DNA from: Desulfobacteraceae bacterium
GTDB taxonomy: Bacteria > Desulfobacterota > Desulfobacteria > Desulfobacterales > ETH-SRB1
Direction of reading: 5' to 3'
Assembly: GCA_028571455.1 (NCBI GenBank)
Contig: JAPVVG010000168.1
Location: 1 to 34,334 of the forward strand
DNA length: 34,334 bases
Shown here: positions 33,552 through 34,334 of the stretch, piece by piece
Position numbering within the stretch: the first letter of the stretch is position 1
How the letters are laid out: each line of letters starts with the position of its first letter
The notes under the pieces: generated by a model
The model's input: only the letters and a program-made list of their open reading frames with translations
What the model was told of the DNA's origin: nothing
Database searches by the model: none
Made by a program: the position numbers and the translations under genes

Positions 33552-33703
33552 GATGAACTCGTAAAAAGTCAAAATTGAGACGGCAAAGTAAAAAGTTCAA
33601 GTTCAAGGCGTTGCGAATTTCCTGGAATGAGGCGTACTGATGTACGCCGCAGTGAACACGAAATGAAGTGCAAGGCAGAAATTGGACTTTTTACGAAGCC
33701 ATC
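33552..33703. mobile_element. MITE-like element, GATGAACTCGTAAAAAGTC terminus, second copy
   Basis: Begins GATGAACTCGTAAAAAGTC and ends GACTTTTTACGAAGCCATC; flanked by ACCATT on both sides (33546-33551 and 33704-33709), a 6-bp duplication as at 19695-19895. Interior GTTCAAGTTCAAGGCG and a tip GAGGCGTACTGATGTACGCC. It lies upstream of the kinase gene. Confidence 0.88.
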
Positions 33704-33851
33704 ACCATTGATTTATACATCAGATAGTCTGATCGAGCCGTAACTGCCTTCTGCCATCCTTCTTTGCACGCAATAATTAGGCCGAATCGGTTAATTAGAG
33801 AATAATGAGCTTAGGTACTTCGCCACTATTGGATTGGTGGAATAATAGTGT

Positions 33852-33944
33852 AATGGAATGTTGGACTTGAAGGAGTTTTTTCCCCAATTAAAATGGGTTA
33901 TTTCCACCCAACTCCCCAATATTCCAGCATTCCAACATTCCATT
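33852..33944. repeat. Inverted repeat of ATTCCA-type units in a gene-free region
   Basis: AATGGAATGTTGGA (33852-33865) is exactly complementary to TCCAACATTCCATT (33931-33944); the right arm continues a run of ATTCCA units. Similar units occur at 28051-28072. No gene is seen from 33512 to 34268 apart from this, the MITE at 33552-33703 and the insertion sequence end. Confidence 0.7.
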
Positions 33945-34193
33945 CTGACGGTATAAATAGGTTTTTATTAAAAAACTTTTATCTTCAGAGGTTATAGAAT
34001 TCCCGAAACATATAATTATTTTAATGGAATGTATCAGCTAAAAAGCATTTAATCCCGATATTTTATGACAAAATCAACAAAACAAGTGACAAAAATTGTC
34101 ATCCTTAACGGACGGTGTTGCGGTTATGCTCAAGTTTGTTCGCGGAGACTTTAACTACCTTAAACCTTTGAACCTTGAACCCTGATCTAATAA

Positions 34194-34334
34194 TGAAGTG
34201 GACCCCAAGTCAAGGACAATTTTCTCCTAAATTAAGGTGCGCTTCTTTTTGTCTTTTAACCGAATTATTCATGCTGCCATTTGGGCAACTTCCTCTCCCC
34301 AATACACCTCAGCAGGTGTTTTTCCTGAGAACGA
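34194..34334 (-). mobile_element. End of an IS3-like insertion sequence (cut by window edge)
   Basis: Contains the C-terminus of a transposase reading leftward and, beyond its stop, a likely terminal repeat TGAAGTGGACCCCAAGTCAA beginning at 34194. The opposite end lies outside the window, so boundary and intactness cannot be verified. Confidence 0.65.
34269..34334 (-). CDS. IS3-family transposase, C-terminal 21 residues only
   Basis: Minus-strand frame from the window edge reads SFSGKTPAEVYWGEEVAQMA and ends at TGA 34271-34269. The GKTPAEVYxG motif is characteristic of the C-terminal end of IS3-type integrase-core (OrfB) transposases. Most of the protein lies outside the window. Confidence 0.75.
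   Translation of the reverse strand, partial: SFSGKTPAEVYWGEEVAQMAA

Overview
The window reads as a chromosome segment of a sulfate-reducer-like Desulfobacterota (most likely Desulfobacterales). That placement is an inference from gene order (infC-rpmI-rplT-pheS-pheT followed by a MerR regulator; def-fmt-rsmB; lnt-prfB), protein flavour, moderate AT bias, and intergenic space crowded with dispersed hairpin repeats. No rRNA is present. There is one tRNA (Leu, anticodon CAG).

Layout. 1-1301 (-): N-terminal part of a Kef-type cation/proton antiporter, running off the left edge. 1532-3546 (+): nagZ and fabH (wall recycling, fatty-acid initiation). 3836-4366 (+): a stand-alone HsdR-N-like protein. 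4626-10688 (+): translation block infC-rpmI-rplT-pheS-pheT, then a MerR regulator and a YkgJ-type Cys-cluster protein. 10980-11453 (+): an unrecognised acidic protein. 11469-14318 (-): lnt and prfB, the latter with the classical +1 programmed frameshift. 14491-18255 (+): panC, metK, ahcY (pantothenate and the SAM/SAH cycle). 18342-18428 (-): tRNA-Leu. 18724-24069 (+): ribF, a flippase-like membrane protein, def, fmt and rsmB. 24292-26374 (+): TPR lipoprotein and TraB-family membrane protein. 26841-27797 (+): a decayed glycerate 2-kinase. 28162-29524 (+): a PA2779/PA2778-type pair (small membrane protein plus C39 peptidase-TPR lipoprotein). 29687-33511 (-): membrane PAS histidine kinase, Rcp1-like receiver, and REC-PAS-HD-GYP protein, a likely phosphorelay to c-di-GMP. 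34194-34334: end of an IS3-like element.

Most coding content is housekeeping. The unusual part is what lies between genes. At least seven MITE-like long inverted repeats of about 115-200 bp, with six different terminal sequences, sit in the gaps; three have exact target-site duplications. A second family (three copies, TACCT...AGGTA ends) carries a nested CCGCCA...TGGCGG hairpin. Several abut or overlap stop codons and supply the last codons of the gene, and one supplies the likely ribosome-binding site of fmt. The other notable observation is that infC has no canonical start codon at a full-length position; the reading frame, Shine-Dalgarno spacing and family N-terminus point to an AUA start.
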